Of a DNA stretch of 64,000 bases, positions 47,871 through 56,241 are shown piece by piece (the first letter of the stretch is position 1; each line of letters opens with the position of its first letter). The DNA comes from an uncultured Clostridia bacterium (GTDB lineage Bacteria > Bacillota > Clostridia > Oscillospirales > Ruminococcaceae). Where the stretch lies: NCBI GenBank assembly GCA_947631455.1, contig CANRLH010000002.1:219312-283311 (forward strand). Reading direction: 5' to 3'. Position numbers and translations under genes: made by a program. A model generated the notes under the pieces. The model saw only the letters and a program-made list of their open reading frames with translations. It ran no database searches and was not told where the DNA came from.

Positions 47871-49700
47871 ATGAACAAGAAATCTTTACTCAAAAGACTT
47901 CTCAGCGGCATCATTGCGGCAGCGGTAACGGCTTCACTTGCATTTACCGGTTCGGTTTTTGCAGCGAATACTGCCGGTGAGGGTGCTTCTTTTGAAGACT
48001 TAAGCCAGAACGAAATAGTTGAAGCTATGGCTCCCGCTTGGAATCTAGGAAATCAGCTTGAGGCGGTGAGCGGAAATAAGGCTTCGGAAACCGCATGGGG
48101 AAACCCGGTTATCACTCAAGAAACACTTAAAATGGTAAAGGACGCAGGCTTTAAAGCTGTAAGAATCCCTGTGTCTTACTTTGCAAGAATAGGAGCTGCT
48201 CCTAATTACACCATTGAAGCTGATTGGCTTAAGAGAATCAAAGAAGTAGTTGATATGGCAATGGCTGAGGGTCTTTATGCTATAATCAATATGCATGGAG
48301 ACGGATACACCTCAATGGTAAATAACGGCGCGTGGCTTTTGTGCAACGCTCCGGCAGATGAGCAGCCTGCGATCAAGGCAAAGTATGAAGCCTGCTGGAA
48401 GCAGATCGCAACCACATTTAAGGATTACGACGAACACCTTATCTTTGAGTCTATGAACGAGGAGTTTGACGGAGGATATAGCGGTCCTCAGCTTGAATAC
48501 TATCAGAACATAAACGCTTACAACCAGATTTTTGTAGATACTGTTCGTAAGACAAGCGAAAACAACTCAAAGCGCTGGCTGCTTGTTCCGGGCTGGAATA
48601 CAGATATAGGCTATACAACAGGAAATTACGGCTTTGAGATACCGACAGATACAAATAGAGCGTCTTCTATCCCCGCGGATGAGCAGAGGATCATGATCTC
48701 CGTTCACTACTACAATCCTTGGGATTTCTGCGGTGAAGGTAAATTTAATAAAATCGAGTGGGGAACCGAGGCTGAAGTAAAGACTCTTCAGGATCTGTTT
48801 ACAAACTGCTACAATAAGTTTGTTGCTAAAGGCTATCCGGTTATTATAGGAGAAACAGGAGCGGTTGATCAGGATAATCTTGACAGCAGGGTTAAGTTTT
48901 ATTCTGAAGTTTGCAAGGCGGCAAGAAGCAGGGGAATGGTTCCTGTTGTATGGGACAATAACGGACATGGCACCGGCCCTGATAAGTTCGGTCTGTTTAA
49001 CAGAAGCACATTCGAGGTAACACAGCCTGAGATAATCGACGCTATTATGAAGGCGTATGAGGGAGATCCTCTTCCGTTTGTACCGTCGGTTCCATATACA
49101 AAGGACGACGCACTTGGCATTATTTACTCAACCAAAAAGAAGGACGCGACGCTGCTTGCAGCAGGTACGGCAGGTGATGACCTTGCAGGAGCGACTCAGG
49201 TGAAGGTTACATTTGACTGTGCGCCTGATGTATCGTTTAATCAGTATGCAAATTTAAATATCATTACAGATGATAAGGGCAATGAAGTTTCCATTCCGGG
49301 CGACAGCGACGTAGTAGGAGCTTTGGGACTTACCGTTACTGCTGATCTTAAGTCTGCGCTTAAGAGCGGGGACAAGTATTCTATCTCGGCATATACATCG
49401 TCATGGACAGATGCTTCTGATTATGTATTCCTTGTAGGAAAGCTTGAATTCCTCGATGCAAACGGAAATGTTCTTAAGACAATTGACAAGAACTCTCTTC
49501 CTGTCGGCATAATGGGTGACCTTAACGGCGACGGAGAAGTCACAACGGCAGATGTAGGTATAATCAACTCTTACGCAAAGCATGTTGCAGAACCGACCGG
49601 TGATGAGCTGCGTCTTGCTGATATGGACGGCAGCGGCGATATATCAACTGCGGATGTCGGAATCGCAAACAGCATAGCTGTAAAAGGAGCTAAAGGATAA
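47871..49700 (+). CDS. Secreted GH5 endoglucanase-type enzyme with dockerin
   Basis: This 609-residue cellulosomal enzyme has a signal peptide (1-31, ending GSVFA), a GH5 TIM barrel (about 40-385), a beta-rich module (about 410-540) that may be a carbohydrate-binding domain, and a type I dockerin (about 548-609). GH5 motifs are WNLGNQLEAV, ETAWGNP, RIPVSY, the acid/base Glu197 in FESMNEEF, HYYNPWDF, and the nucleophile Glu328 in VIIGETGAV. The N-terminal pattern is most like subfamily GH5_4 (endoglucanase/xyloglucanase). The dockerin repeats are GDLNGDGEVTTADVGIIN and ADMDGSGDISTADVGIAN. The cohesin partner is not in this window. The SD is AGGAGG. Confidence 0.93.
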   Translation: MNKKSLLKRLLSGIIAAAVTASLAFTGSVFAANTAGEGASFEDLSQNEIVEAMAPAWNLGNQLEAVSGNKASETAWGNPVITQETLKMVKDAGFKAVRIPVSYFARIGAAPNYTIEADWLKRIKEVVDMAMAEGLYAIINMHGDGYTSMVNNGAWLLCNAPADEQPAIKAKYEACWKQIATTFKDYDEHLIFESMNEEFDGGYSGPQLEYYQNINAYNQIFVDTVRKTSENNSKRWLLVPGWNTDIGYTTGNYGFEIPTDTNRASSIPADEQRIMISVHYYNPWDFCGEGKFNKIEWGTEAEVKTLQDLFTNCYNKFVAKGYPVIIGETGAVDQDNLDSRVKFYSEVCKAARSRGMVPVVWDNNGHGTGPDKFGLFNRSTFEVTQPEIIDAIMKAYEGDPLPFVPSVPYTKDDALGIIYSTKKKDATLLAAGTAGDDLAGATQVKVTFDCAPDVSFNQYANLNIITDDKGNEVSIPGDSDVVGALGLTVTADLKSALKSGDKYSISAYTSSWTDASDYVFLVGKLEFLDANGNVLKTIDKNSLPVGIMGDLNGDGEVTTADVGIINSYAKHVAEPTGDELRLADMDGSGDISTADVGIANSIAVKGAKG

Positions 49701-49718
49701 ATCACACAGAATAAGGGT

Positions 49719-49752
49719 CCCTGCGGTTTTTAAAAGCTGCAGGGGCTTTTTG
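49719..49752 (+). terminator. Terminator after the GH5 gene
   Basis: CCCTGC and GCAGGG flank a T/A-rich loop and are followed by GCTTTTT. Confidence 0.75.
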
Positions 49753-49845
49753 ATGTTACAGACATTTTATTGACAAACAACGGAGCATTAAGTATAATTT
49801 ATAAAACGGCGTATTTAGTGTTAGTAAGCAAAATGGGGTGATAAT

Positions 49846-50556
49846 ATCAAAAACAATGTAATAGCAGTGATAGCTGCGGGCGGAAGAGGAACAAGAATGG
49901 GCGCTGACATTCCGAAGCAGTACATAAAAATAGGCGGGAAGCCCGTGGTGGTACATACTTTGATGAAGTTTCTGCCGCTTGATTTTGACAGGATTTTGCT
50001 GCTTGTGTCAAAAGACAGCGTGTCTTTTGCAAAAAATCTGCTCAAGGAATATTCTGTCAGCGGAGTGGACGTGATCCCGGGCGGGAAAACGAGAAATGAT
50101 ACTATACTGAATGCCGTGCGCTTTCTGCGCGGTAATGATGAGCTTGATGAAAGCACAGTTTTAGTAACTCACGACAGTGTCAGACCGTTTGTTAGCGAGA
50201 GGGTTATTCTTGAAAGTATAAAGACATGCCGGGAAAAGGGAATATGCACTGCGGCGATAAAAGCTACCGATACGATAGTCAGGGGCAGCGGGCAGGTCAC
50301 AGAGCTTTTTGACAGAAGCGAAATGCTTCAGGTACAAACCCCTCAGACTTTTAACGCAATGCGGTTTGAAAGTCTCTATGCCTCTCTTGACGATGACCGG
50401 AAGCTGTTAGCGACCGATTGCACGCGGCTTTTTTCACTCGCGGGAGATGCTGTGTATATTGTTGAGGGCGATAAGGAGAACATAAAGCTTACATATAAAA
50501 GCGACCTCGCATTTGCGGAGGGGTATCTTAACAGCAGTGAAGGACAGACGCAATAA
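49846..50556 (+). CDS. ispD: 2-C-methyl-D-erythritol 4-phosphate cytidylyltransferase IspD
   Basis: IspD makes CDP-methylerythritol in the non-mevalonate isoprenoid pathway. Motifs are IAAGGRGTRMG (CTP-binding), IPKQYIKIGGKPV, GGKTRNDT, VLVTHDSVRPFV and QVQTPQTFNA. The only ATG/GTG/TTG that gives the core is GTG 49867, which clips the first beta strand and has no SD. An ATC at 49846 has GGGGTGAT ending 4 bases upstream, at ideal spacing, and would yield a normal N-terminus (MKNNVIAVIAAGG). I therefore place the start at ATC; a GTG start at 49867 would give 229 residues instead of 236. No promoter is obvious. Confidence 0.85.
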   Translation: MKNNVIAVIAAGGRGTRMGADIPKQYIKIGGKPVVVHTLMKFLPLDFDRILLLVSKDSVSFAKNLLKEYSVSGVDVIPGGKTRNDTILNAVRFLRGNDELDESTVLVTHDSVRPFVSERVILESIKTCREKGICTAAIKATDTIVRGSGQVTELFDRSEMLQVQTPQTFNAMRFESLYASLDDDRKLLATDCTRLFSLAGDAVYIVEGDKENIKLTYKSDLAFAEGYLNSSEGQTQ

Positions 50557-50579
50557 GAATAATGGATAATTTTAACTAT

Positions 50580-50608
50580 AAGCACCTTTTTTGGTGCTTA
50601 TTTTTTTT
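50580..50608 (+). terminator. Terminator after ispD
   Basis: AAGCACC and GGTGCTT form a 7-bp stem with a 6-base loop, followed by ATTTTTTTT. It separates ispD from the phage cassette. Confidence 0.9.
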
Positions 50609-50618
50609 GCACTCTGTT

Positions 50619-50669
50619 TATGACTAAATTATGAATATTGTAAATATTCTATGACTAAACTTAGGATAT
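50619..50669 (+). repeat. Phased direct repeats upstream of the phage cassette promoter
   Basis: Two 20-bp copies, starting ATGACTAAATTATGAATATT at 50619 and ATGACTAAACTTAGGATATT at 50650, match at 16 of 20 positions. Their starts are 31 bp apart, close to three helical turns. The second copy covers the -35 position of the promoter below. Confidence 0.6.
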
Positions 50670-50674
50670 TTTAT

Positions 50675-50680
50675 TTATAA
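50675..50680 (+). promoter_or_regulatory. Candidate activator-dependent promoter for the phage cassette
   Basis: TATAAT is perfect, but no TTGACA-like -35 lies 16-18 bases upstream; the 50650 repeat lies there instead. This suggests activator or alternative-sigma control. The transcript would start near 50687 and carry a leader of about 145 bases. Confidence 0.5.
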
Positions 50681-50707
50681 TGTACGTTTGCGTGCAATTT
50701 TAGCCCC

Positions 50708-50810
50708 AAAAGTGCCTATAAGTGAAGGGCGTTTTTAAAATGCACTTTCAAAAACTTTTCCGTCACAGACAAGCGGGTACAGTCTGTTCGGAAAAGAGTA
50801 CCCGACCGAA
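50708..50810 (+). promoter_or_regulatory. Structured leader with competing hairpins before terminase
   Basis: A first stem pairs AAAGTGC (50708) with GCACTTT (50742). A second pairs CTTTTCCG (50755) with CGGAAAAG (50789), with ACAGAC/GTCTGT nested inside. Two alternatives would break it: GGGTAC (50775) with GTACCC (50798), and TTCGG (50787) with CCGAA (50806). It could be a switch/attenuator or a packaging (cos/pac) site. Confidence 0.5.
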
Positions 50811-50833
50811 ACAAAATCAAAGGAGGAATTTAA

Positions 50834-51187
50834 TTGCGGAATTTTTCAGTCAGGCGTGTTTTAAAGACCGACGCCAAGGACATTGCGAAGTATGGGCTTT
50901 ATAAGATAATAGCCTCGTCGCAAAAAGACCTTGCAGCCATATCGGCGGCAAACGAGATACCCGGAAATTCAGCTGAGCTTTTTAATCTCGCTGAGATCAA
51001 GAGAACGGACAAGTCCTGCGATGTCAAGAGCTTTGACAAGCTTAAGGCGATCGAGCTTATGATAGAGCTTGCGCGCCTTGAGCGAGAGGAGTCAGACAGC
51101 GGCGAGAGCTTTTTTAAAAACTTTATGCAGTCCTGCGAAAAGCTCGGAGAACAAAGCATTGAGTCGGAGGATGTGGATGGCTCTTGA
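50834..51187 (+). CDS. Putative phage terminase small subunit
   Basis: This 117-residue protein starts at TTG 50834 with AGGAGG 7 bases upstream. It is helical and charged, with an N-terminal basic stretch (RNFSVRRVLKTDAKDIAKYG) and an acidic C-terminal tail. No strong motif is seen. The call rests on position directly before the large terminase, with a 4-base TTGA overlap, and on size. It would recognise the packaging site. Confidence 0.55.
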   Translation: MRNFSVRRVLKTDAKDIAKYGLYKIIASSQKDLAAISAANEIPGNSAELFNLAEIKRTDKSCDVKSFDKLKAIELMIELARLEREESDSGESFFKNFMQSCEKLGEQSIESEDVDGS

Positions 51188-52425
51188 ACGGAATGTCTGA
51201 TAAGCAGCTGACGGTAATGCGATGGTGGACTACCGACAAGCTCGGCAAAAAGGACGGCATAATCTGCGACGGAGCAGTGAGGTCCGGAAAGACATATGCT
51301 ATGTCTCACTCGTTTGTGATGTGGTCGATGTCGAACTTCTCATACAGAGATTTTGCCTTTTGCGGAAAGACTATAACATCGCTTAGGAGAAATGTGATAG
51401 AGCCGTTGAAGCTCAGCCTTGCCAATGACGGGTTCGGCGTAAGAGATGTGAAATCGAAAAACTACCTTGATATACGCAGGGGCGGATTCAGAAACCGCTA
51501 CTATCTCTTCGGCGGAAAGGACGAAGGCTCTGCGGCGCTGATACAGGGAATGACCTTAGCGGGCGTTATGTTTGACGAGGTGGCGCTGATGCCGAGAAGC
51601 TTTGTCGAACAGGCGGTAGCCAGATGTTCTCCTGAGGGCTCAAAGCTTTGGTTCAACTGCAATCCCGACAATCCGTATCACTGGTTCAAGCGCGAATGGA
51701 TAGACAAGGTAAAGGAAAAGAATCTTTATTATTTGAGGTTTACTTTAGACGACAACCCAAGCCTCTCAAAGTCGATAGTAAACAGATATAAGACGCTTTT
51801 CAGCGGAGCATTTTACGAGCGATTTGTACTCGGAAGATGGTCAGGCACATACGGCTTTGTGTATCCCGACTTTAAATCCGCAGTCACGCAAGAGCCGGTC
51901 ACGGAGTGCGAAAAGTATGTGGTATCCTGCGATTACGGAACGGTAAACCCCAGTTCGTTCGGACTTTGGGGAAAGAACCGGGACGGCGTTTGGATAAGGA
52001 TAAAGGAGTACTATTACGATTCCGCAAGGGAAGGGCTTCAGAAGACCGATGAAGAGCACTACCGCGCACTTGCGGCATTGCTTGGTGACATAACCCCGGA
52101 ATGTGTGATAATAGACCCCTCTGCCGCATCGTTTATTGAATGTATAAACCGCCACGGTACATACAAGACCGTAAGAGCGAAAAACGATGTCATTTCCGGA
52201 ATAAGACAGGTAAGCGACGCCATAAAACTTGGAAAAATAAAAATACACGTTTCCTGCGAGGACACCATACGGGAATCTACACTTTATCGCTGGGATGAAA
52301 AAAGCGGCAAAGACGCGCCTTTAAAGGAAAACGACCACGCAATGGATGACATCAGGTATTTTGTTTCGACTTATCTGTCAGCACATACAGAAGACTTTTT
52401 CTGTATGTCGCTTGACAGGAAATAA
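51184..52425 (+). CDS. Phage terminase large subunit (PBSX type)
   Basis: This 413-residue DNA-packaging motor has an ATPase domain (about 1-215) with Walker A variant GAVRSGKTYAM and Walker B GVMFDEVALMP, and a C-terminal RNaseH-like nuclease. The nuclease acidic residues are seen in VVSCDYGTVNPSSFG, CVIIDPSAASF and NDHAMDDIRYF. All key residues are present, so it looks functional. The start overlaps the small subunit (TTG 51184); an ATG at 51193 is the alternative. No host-nuclease-like fusion is present. Confidence 0.93.
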   Translation: MNGMSDKQLTVMRWWTTDKLGKKDGIICDGAVRSGKTYAMSHSFVMWSMSNFSYRDFAFCGKTITSLRRNVIEPLKLSLANDGFGVRDVKSKNYLDIRRGGFRNRYYLFGGKDEGSAALIQGMTLAGVMFDEVALMPRSFVEQAVARCSPEGSKLWFNCNPDNPYHWFKREWIDKVKEKNLYYLRFTLDDNPSLSKSIVNRYKTLFSGAFYERFVLGRWSGTYGFVYPDFKSAVTQEPVTECEKYVVSCDYGTVNPSSFGLWGKNRDGVWIRIKEYYYDSAREGLQKTDEEHYRALAALLGDITPECVIIDPSAASFIECINRHGTYKTVRAKNDVISGIRQVSDAIKLGKIKIHVSCEDTIRESTLYRWDEKSGKDAPLKENDHAMDDIRYFVSTYLSAHTEDFFCMSLDRK

Positions 52426-52444
52426 ACAGAAGGGAGTGTTATAA

Positions 52445-53590
52445 ATCAGATTCGGAAAATTAGGTAAAAAGGAAGCTTCAGCACTGCCGGCAGCATTTTC
52501 AGACCGCTATCAGTCAAGCACTACGGCACTCAGCCCCGTAAGCCGCTTTGAATATGAGCTGTATGAGGCTCTGCGAGCAAATGTGCCGATAATCGACGCG
52601 TGCGTTCTGAAGGTCGTAAGGCTTACCGGCGGATTCAGGCTGATTGCGCAGAACGAAAAATATCAGGCAGAGCTGGAGCACTTTCAAAGCACAGTTCCGG
52701 TAGGACTCAGCGGTGTATCACTCAACGAGTTTATCGACATACATCTTGACTCTATGCTTACATACGGCAGGGGGATCGGCGAGATCCTCATATCAGACGG
52801 AAGCGTCGTTGGGCTTTACAATGCAGATCCCACACTATTCAGGGTAGCAAGAGGTGAAAACCCATGCGACAGGCGATTTTATGCAAGGGGAATAAGCGAG
52901 GACGTTTTGATAGAAAATCCCGACAGAGTGATTTTTTCCTGCGTAAACCCGAATCCCAAGAATCCGTTTGGCGTTTCGGTATTCAGAGGGCTTCCCGCTC
53001 TTGCCGGGGTGCTAATGAAGATATACCGATCAATAGGTCAGAACTTTGAAAGGGTAGGAAACATACGCTATGCTGTCACGTATAAGCCGCAAAGCGATTC
53101 AGATTCCGCTTTTGCAAAGGAACGCGCAACCCAGATAGCAAATGCTTGGGCAGACGGAATGTCGTCTACTCGAAGTGGCTGTGTAAAGGATTTTGTAGCG
53201 GTAGGCGATGTGGATATAAAGGTTATAGGCGCTGATAATCAGGTGCTTGATACGGAGATACCCGTGCGCCAGCTTATAGAGCAGATGATATCAAAGCTCT
53301 CCGTTCCGCCGTTTTTGCTGGGGCTTAACTGGAGCTCGACCGAGCGTATGAGCACTCAGCAGTGTGATATTTTGACAAGCGAGCTTGAGTATTACAGGCG
53401 TATTCTGACTCCCGTCATATTAAAGATCGCAAACACATATCTGCGTTCGATTGGCGCAGACTGCGAGGCTGACGTTGAGTGGAGCGCGATAAACCTTCTG
53501 GACGAGACGGAGCTTGCAAAGGCAAGGCTTTACAACGCTCAGGCAAAGCAGATCGAAATTCAAAATGAAAAGGAGGAGCAAATTGGATAA
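52445..53590 (+). CDS. Phage portal protein
   Basis: This portal protein forms the dodecameric ring through which DNA enters the capsid. The frame is open from just after a TAA at 52442-52444. The first regular start codon is GTG 52583, which would remove 46 residues that look normal for a portal N-terminus (RFGKLGKK..., then RFEYELYEALRAN). An ATC at 52445 follows GGGAG at about 8-base spacing, so I take ATC as the start (381 residues). Portal-like features are the LKVVRLTGGFRL block, DSMLTYGRGIGEILI, and the C-terminal QQCDILTSELEYYRR with the WSSTERMS segment. It ends overlapping the protease start (TTGGATAA). Confidence 0.85.
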   Translation: MRFGKLGKKEASALPAAFSDRYQSSTTALSPVSRFEYELYEALRANVPIIDACVLKVVRLTGGFRLIAQNEKYQAELEHFQSTVPVGLSGVSLNEFIDIHLDSMLTYGRGIGEILISDGSVVGLYNADPTLFRVARGENPCDRRFYARGISEDVLIENPDRVIFSCVNPNPKNPFGVSVFRGLPALAGVLMKIYRSIGQNFERVGNIRYAVTYKPQSDSDSAFAKERATQIANAWADGMSSTRSGCVKDFVAVGDVDIKVIGADNQVLDTEIPVRQLIEQMISKLSVPPFLLGLNWSSTERMSTQQCDILTSELEYYRRILTPVILKIANTYLRSIGADCEADVEWSAINLLDETELAKARLYNAQAKQIEIQNEKEEQIG

Positions 53591-54440
53591 ATTTACACTT
53601 GACGAACAGGAGCTTGAGAAAATAAACAAGCTGACCAGACGGAATTTTAACGAGCAGGAACTTTACGCCTTTCCTATAATCCTGTGCGACAATGAGATAG
53701 ACCGTGACGGTGAAAGGTTTTCCATATCCGCTCTGAATGCGCTTAAAAAGCTCATTATCGGCAAGACGGGGATATTCGATCACAACCCGAAAGGACAGAA
53801 TCAGACAGCAAGGGTTTATGACGCCAAGGTTGTGTCTGACCCGGCCGTCAAAACAAACTCCGGCGAAGAATATACGATGCTTGTAGGATATGCCTATATG
53901 GTCCGCACGGACAAAAATTCCGACCTTATCAAAGAGATAGAGGCCGGGATAAAGAAGGAAGTATCCGTAAGCTGCGCCGTGAAAAAGCGGATATGCAGTA
54001 TATGCGGTCGTGACAAGCAGTCGAAAGGTTGTTCTCATCAGCCGGGAAGGTTATATAACTCAAAGCTTTGCTCGGTAATACTCGACGGAGTTTACGATGC
54101 GTATGAGTTTTCCTTCGTAGCAGTTCCGGCGCAGCCGAAGGCAGGCGTCACAAAGACCTATGGCAGTACGATAGGAAATGAATTGCAAGCGACAGCAAAG
54201 GAAGACGAAACGGTGCGTGCGCTTTCTGAGCGCCTTAAAAGAGATACTGCCGCTGCTGTTATGATGGAGATGCCATCAGTGCCGAGGACAATAATACTTA
54301 AATTCTGCGAAAGGCTCTCGATTGATGAGCTTGAGGAGACTTTGAGTGAGATAACAAAAAAACGCCGCAGCATTCAGTTCCTTGACGATATGATCAAGGA
54401 CAAAAAAATAAGCGGCACAACAGAAAATTTTAAAATGTAA
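53583..54440 (+). CDS. Putative prohead maturation protease
   Basis: This 285-residue protein was started at TTG 53583 (SD AGGAGG, 6-base spacing) overlapping the portal stop; a longer frame exists upstream within the portal gene. It fits the S78 prohead protease pattern: FPIILCDNEIDRDGERFS, the candidate His in GIFDHNPKGQNQ, and the candidate Ser in KKEVSVSCAVK. A small zinc-finger-like insertion, CSICGRDKQSKGCSH, follows. The C-terminal 80 residues are helical and may act as scaffold. It lies directly before the capsid gene, as expected. Confidence 0.75.
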   Translation: MDKFTLDEQELEKINKLTRRNFNEQELYAFPIILCDNEIDRDGERFSISALNALKKLIIGKTGIFDHNPKGQNQTARVYDAKVVSDPAVKTNSGEEYTMLVGYAYMVRTDKNSDLIKEIEAGIKKEVSVSCAVKKRICSICGRDKQSKGCSHQPGRLYNSKLCSVILDGVYDAYEFSFVAVPAQPKAGVTKTYGSTIGNELQATAKEDETVRALSERLKRDTAAAVMMEMPSVPRTIILKFCERLSIDELEETLSEITKKRRSIQFLDDMIKDKKISGTTENFKM

Positions 54441-54453
54441 AGGAGATTATTTT

Positions 54454-55443
54454 ATGTATCACGACATTAAACTTGAAAAAACACTTTATAACATTTCGGG
54501 AAAGAGCTTTACACAGGCGCTCGCTGAGCTCGATCCTGACGATGAGTACAAGGGAACCGAGCTTGAAGGGCTTGACGCTTATGAAAGACAGCTTAAGAGA
54601 TTTGACATCAAGGTAAAAGGCAAAAACTGCGATACGGTAGATAAGTTTTTCGCGGCAGCAGATTCAGCCATACTGTTCCCGGAATTTGTAAGACGTCAGG
54701 TGCTTCAGGGCTTTAACGAGACCTTTACCCTGGGTCAGTATGCAGCGTCATCGGCGATGATTGACGACATCTGTTTCAGCTCTCTTTCCGTAACGGTAAA
54801 CACCGGCAGCAATACGGTTTCAGAGGGGCAAAGCATGCCTACTATCACTGTGAGAACAAACAAAACCTCCTCTGCCGTAAAGGTCGGAAGAGCAATGGAA
54901 ATCACCTATGAAGTGCTCAGGAAAAAGAGAATAGACACCTTTGCAGTGATATTAAAGCAGCTTGGCGTGACTATTGCAAGAAGCGCAAACGATCAGCTTG
55001 TTCAGACGGTCAGCGCTTCTACTTCAAACAATGTGGATACCACTGAAAGCAAGTTTAATTACGGCACGCTTGTCGAACTCTGGAAGAAGATGGAGGGCTT
55101 TGACATGGACACAATGCTGTGTTCAAAGGAGAATTTCGGAAAGATATTGCAGTTTGACGAGATGAAAAACCTTGTTGCAACCGGTATCTCTGCGGAAAAC
55201 TCAACAATTGTTACTCCGTTCGGCGTGACTATCAAGGCTGTTCCGGGAATGACGGCTAAGCAGATCGTAGGACTATCAAGCAAGTACGCTTACGAGATCG
55301 TTTACGGCTCGGATATGGTCGTTGACATAGGAAAGCTCATCAGCACTCAGTACGACCAGATAGGTTCGTCTATCATTCTCGGAATATCGAGATTTAACAA
55401 CCTTGCGGTAAATGTATTAAACATCTCAGCAGATGCAGTTTAA
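54454..55443 (+). CDS. Phage major capsid protein (HK97-like)
   Basis: This 329-residue protein sits at the capsid position after the protease. It shows a helical N-terminal region (about 1-70), then a beta-rich domain with VTVNTGSNTVSEGQSMPTI and AVKVGRAMEITYEVL (typical of a capsid P-domain/E-loop). The helical stretch ILKQLGVTIARSANDQLVQT and the C-terminal GSSIILGISRFNNLAVNVL resemble HK97-fold capsids of Firmicute phages. No signal peptide is seen, and the SD is AAGGAG. The length is normal for a processed capsid. Confidence 0.75.
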   Translation: MYHDIKLEKTLYNISGKSFTQALAELDPDDEYKGTELEGLDAYERQLKRFDIKVKGKNCDTVDKFFAAADSAILFPEFVRRQVLQGFNETFTLGQYAASSAMIDDICFSSLSVTVNTGSNTVSEGQSMPTITVRTNKTSSAVKVGRAMEITYEVLRKKRIDTFAVILKQLGVTIARSANDQLVQTVSASTSNNVDTTESKFNYGTLVELWKKMEGFDMDTMLCSKENFGKILQFDEMKNLVATGISAENSTIVTPFGVTIKAVPGMTAKQIVGLSSKYAYEIVYGSDMVVDIGKLISTQYDQIGSSIILGISRFNNLAVNVLNISADAV

Positions 55444-55462
55444 CTGCGGATAAGGAGAGCAA

Positions 55463-55831
55463 ATGGATATTGAGAAAATTGTAACGCTGTTTTTAAAGCT
55501 TACAACACTTTCCGAATCCTCCCGCGAGCAGGTTATCTATCTGATAAACAACGCATACTCCTGTGTGAGCCAAAGGCTTTTAAAGCCTGCGGCTCAGTAC
55601 ACACAGGATGAGATCGCAAGACTTGAATATGCAGCCGGCTGTATTGCGTTTTACGACTATACTGCGGTTGAGCTCGCGCGGGAAAGAGTTTATCTTTCAA
55701 AGACGGGAAGATTTGTCGCGGAAAGCGAAGCCTCTCCGAGGCTGAAAGCGGCTGCGCTTTTAAAAAAAGGTGCGTTGAACGCTATAAAAGACCTCGTTTG
55801 CGACGATGGGTTTTTGTTCGTAAACGTATAG
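55463..55831 (+). CDS. Putative head-tail connector protein
   Basis: This 122-residue, mainly helical protein comes directly after the capsid, where Gp6-like adaptors lie. Visible features are the N-terminal LFLKLTTLSESSREQVIYLI helix and the LEYAAGCIAFYDYTAV segment. No catalytic motif is present. The call rests on position, size and helical content. The SD is AAGGAGAG. Confidence 0.45.
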   Translation: MDIEKIVTLFLKLTTLSESSREQVIYLINNAYSCVSQRLLKPAAQYTQDEIARLEYAAGCIAFYDYTAVELARERVYLSKTGRFVAESEASPRLKAAALLKKGALNAIKDLVCDDGFLFVNV

Positions 55832-55842
55832 GGTGAAGGTTT

Positions 55843-56238
55843 ATGATTTTAGACATAATAAACGTCATTTTTTATCTTGTCAGCCAACAGGGTTTCGCGG
55901 TGTTTAAGGCATACGGCAGCATGACCGAAAAACAAAGACAATCAAGCAAATTCTGCACCGTTTTGCCGTTGAAGGTCAAAAATACTTCAAGGGCGGCAAA
56001 AAGTAACGGAGATATGGTAACAGAGTATGAGGTTGAGGTTTTAACTTCTCTGTATTTTAACAAAAACACAAGTATTGAGGAAATTTACGAGACCAGTGAT
56101 ACGGTTGTCAAGGTTATCGAAAGCTTTGACCAAGTAAACGCGAAGAATATCACATTGAAAGACATAAGATTTGACGCGGCTGAACAAAAGCTTGTCAGGG
56201 ATATGATAATAACGGTATCATTCTTGCAGGAGGAATAG
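55843..56238 (+). CDS. Phage cassette protein, possible tail-completion protein
   Basis: This 131-residue protein follows the connector-like gene by 11 bases. It is an alpha/beta protein beginning MILDIINVIFYLVSQQGFAV, with later strands TEYEVEVLTSLYF and MIITVSFLQEE. Size and order fit a minor capsid or tail-terminator protein, but I do not recognise a family. The SD lies at GGGTGAAGG. Confidence 0.4.
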   Translation: MILDIINVIFYLVSQQGFAVFKAYGSMTEKQRQSSKFCTVLPLKVKNTSRAAKSNGDMVTEYEVEVLTSLYFNKNTSIEEIYETSDTVVKVIESFDQVNAKNITLKDIRFDAAEQKLVRDMIITVSFLQEE

Positions 56239-56241
56239 AAT

